From: Alphaproteobacteria bacterium
GTDB lineage: Bacteria; Pseudomonadota; Alphaproteobacteria; ATCC43930; CGMCC-115725
Assembly (NCBI GenBank): GCA_017353855.1
Contig: JAFMSA010000006.1
Location: 1 to 24,022, forward strand
Length of the DNA stretch: 24,022 bases
Reading direction: 5' to 3'
In this document: positions 22,930-24,022 of the stretch, piece by piece
Position numbering within the stretch: the first letter of the stretch is position 1
Layout of the letters: every line of letters starts with the position of its first letter
The notes under the pieces: model-generated
What the model was told of the DNA's origin: nothing
The model's input: the letters and a program-made list of their open reading frames with translations, nothing else
The model's database searches: none
Position numbers and translations under genes: made by a program

Positions 22930-23810
22930 GCGAACGCCTCTTCGACCGCGTGGCGTTGATCGGCATCGGGCTGATCGGGTCCTCGCTTGCCCGCGCGTTG
23001 CGTCGCGACAGCCCGGGCACGACGATCGTCGCCTGCGCGCGCCGAGCCGAGACTTTGGCGACGGCGCGCCGGCTTGGCATCGCGGACGCAACCACCGAGG
23101 ATGCGGCCGTGGCGGCCGAGGGCGCCGATCTCGTCGTGATCGCCACGCCGCTGTCGGCCTATGCTGAGATCGGGCAGAGGATCGGCCCGGTGCTGAAGAA
23201 CGGTGCGGTGCTCACCGACGTAGGCTCGGTCAAGCAGGCCGTCGTTCGCGATCTCGGCCCGTACGTGCCCGACGGCGTGCATTTCGTCCCGGGCCATCCG
23301 GTGGCCGGGACCGAGCACTCCGGACCCGAAGCCGGCTTCGCGGAGCTGTTTCGTGACCGCTGGTGCATCCTGACCCCGCTGCCCGAAACCCCCTCCGAGG
23401 CGGTCGCTGCGGTCGGCCGGATGTGGGAGTGCTGTGGGATGCGCGTGGTCACGATGAGCGCCGATCATCACGACAAGGTGCTGGCGATGACGTCGCATTT
23501 GCCGCATCTGATCGCCTACACGATCGTCGGCACCGCGACCAATCTCGAGGAGAGCCTCAAATCAGAGGTCATCGAATTCTCCGCCAGCGGGTTCCGCGAC
23601 TTCACGCGCATCGCCGCGTCCGATCCGGTCATGTGGCGCGACATTTTTCTCAACAATCGCGAAGCGGTGCTCGAGATCGTGCAGCGCTTCACGGAAGATC
23701 TGACTGCGCTGCAGCGCGCGATCCGCTGGGGCGAAGGCGAGAAGCTCCAGGAGCTCTTTACCCGCACGCGCGCGATCCGGCGCTCGATCATCGAAGCAAA
23801 ACAGGCCTGA
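22926..23810 (+). CDS. tyrA: Prephenate / arogenate (cyclohexadienyl) dehydrogenase TyrA
   Basis: TyrA oxidatively decarboxylates prephenate or arogenate with NAD(P)+ toward tyrosine. The 294-residue protein begins with a Rossmann motif VALIGIGLIGSSLARAL, then ADLVVIATPLSAYAEIG, VLTDVGSVKQAVV, the substrate loop FVPGHPVAGTEHSGPEAG, and MSADHHDKVLAMTSHLPHLI with the catalytic-region His residues. The C-terminal dimerisation helices end IRRSIIEAKQA, with no ACT domain. Length is typical of the monofunctional TyrA core. The GTG start overlaps the hisC stop (GTGA). With the upstream chorismate mutase it completes chorismate to tyrosine in one transcript. Cofactor and substrate preference cannot be fixed by eye. 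Confidence 0.93.
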   Translation: MSERLFDRVALIGIGLIGSSLARALRRDSPGTTIVACARRAETLATARRLGIADATTEDAAVAAEGADLVVIATPLSAYAEIGQRIGPVLKNGAVLTDVGSVKQAVVRDLGPYVPDGVHFVPGHPVAGTEHSGPEAGFAELFRDRWCILTPLPETPSEAVAAVGRMWECCGMRVVTMSADHHDKVLAMTSHLPHLIAYTIVGTATNLEESLKSEVIEFSASGFRDFTRIAASDPVMWRDIFLNNREAVLEIVQRFTEDLTALQRAIRWGEGEKLQELFTRTRAIRRSIIEAKQA

Positions 23811-23811
23811 G

Positions 23812-23862
23812 AAAGCTGGGGAGCGCTATGGCCAGGTAATGCGAGGCACCTGGCCGAGCTTT
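23812..23862. terminator. Nested inverted repeats between tyrA and the convergent DUF2125 gene
   Basis: GGCCAGGT (23830-23837) pairs with ACCTGGCC (23848-23855), and outside it AAAGCT (23812-23817) pairs with AGCTTT (23857-23862). The structure starts 1 nt after the tyrA stop and overlaps the last codons of the convergent gene, so it fits a two-way terminator. Confidence 0.6.
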
Positions 23863-24022
23863 GCCGGACCGAGGAACATTTGTCCGTTCTGGATCGTAAA
23901 AGCCGTCCTGATTTCCGGTCTGCCGTCCGGCCCGGCTTTCGCGAGCATCGTCAAGGCAATCCTCGCCAGACCGGCGTCGCGGGCGCGCATGTGGCCGCTC
24001 TGAACCAGCGCCGAGAGGACCT
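23826..24022 (-). CDS. DUF2125 family protein, C-terminal part only
   Basis: The last 65 codons of a minus-strand gene are visible, ending at TAG (23826-23828). The end reads AFTIQNGQMFLGPAKLGQVP and then RITWP, matching the C-terminal signature of DUF2125 proteins (QNG-x-LFLGP-x-x-LG-x-xP). These are exported or membrane-anchored beta-rich proteins of Alphaproteobacteria with no known function. They are often next to the tyrA gene, as here, with convergent orientation. The N-terminus and any signal peptide lie beyond the window. The family call rests on a short segment. Confidence 0.7.
   Translation of the reverse strand, partial: VLSALVQSGHMRARDAGLARIALTMLAKAGPDGRPEIRTAFTIQNGQMFLGPAKLGQVPRITWP

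Overview
The window is about 24 kb of high-GC chromosomal DNA from an alphaproteobacterium, most likely a Rhodospirillales-type lineage. The evidence is the rpmH-rnpA-yidD-yidC block, the uvrD-prmA pair, metX-metW, the chorismate mutase-hisC-tyrA-DUF2125 block and the PHA genes with phaR. No rRNA, tRNA, CRISPR array, prophage or intact transposon was seen.

Positions 1-6563. yidC (cut by the window edge), yidD, rnpA and rpmH lie on the minus strand but are not contiguous. Between yidD and rnpA sits a plus-strand gene for a ferritin-like di-iron protein, preceded by decayed copies of rnpA and rpmH. The simplest reading is a tandem duplication of an rnpA-rpmH-ferritin unit: the outer rnpA/rpmH copies died and both ferritin-like copies survived. 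The second copy leads an overlapping run with a third, more divergent ferritin-like gene and an HpnL-type membrane protein. All three ferritin-like proteins keep both EExRH motifs. This is the most unusual part of the window and may be an undescribed oxidative or lipid-related system.

Positions 6564-9716. A gap of about 600 bp without a recognised gene is followed by a small class III-like PHA synthase (Cys nucleophile) and a short coiled-coil PhaE-like gene that overlaps the synthase by nearly 200 nt in another frame. Divergent from these are phaR and a GFA-family zinc protein. This is a compact polyhydroxyalkanoate locus.

Positions 9731-15955. A long aminopeptidase P, a DUF1127 protein, prmA and uvrD (4-bp overlap), and a divergent exported L,D-transpeptidase whose start lies 3 bp from that of uvrD. 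The prmA frame runs on past its normal end, antisense to the DUF1127 gene.

Positions 15956-16834 are decayed: a strong hairpin, a probable IS200/IS605 (tnpB) right-end remnant, and a glutathione S-transferase pseudogene with several frameshifts. Then come a SAM methyltransferase (+) and a CpdA-like metallophosphoesterase (-).

Positions 18641-24022 are amino-acid biosynthesis: metX-metW (methionine) on the minus strand, and divergently a chorismate mutase fused to a degenerate prephenate-dehydratase-like region, a HisC-type aminotransferase and a TyrA-type dehydrogenase in one tightly spaced operon. The edge holds the 3' end of a convergent DUF2125 gene.
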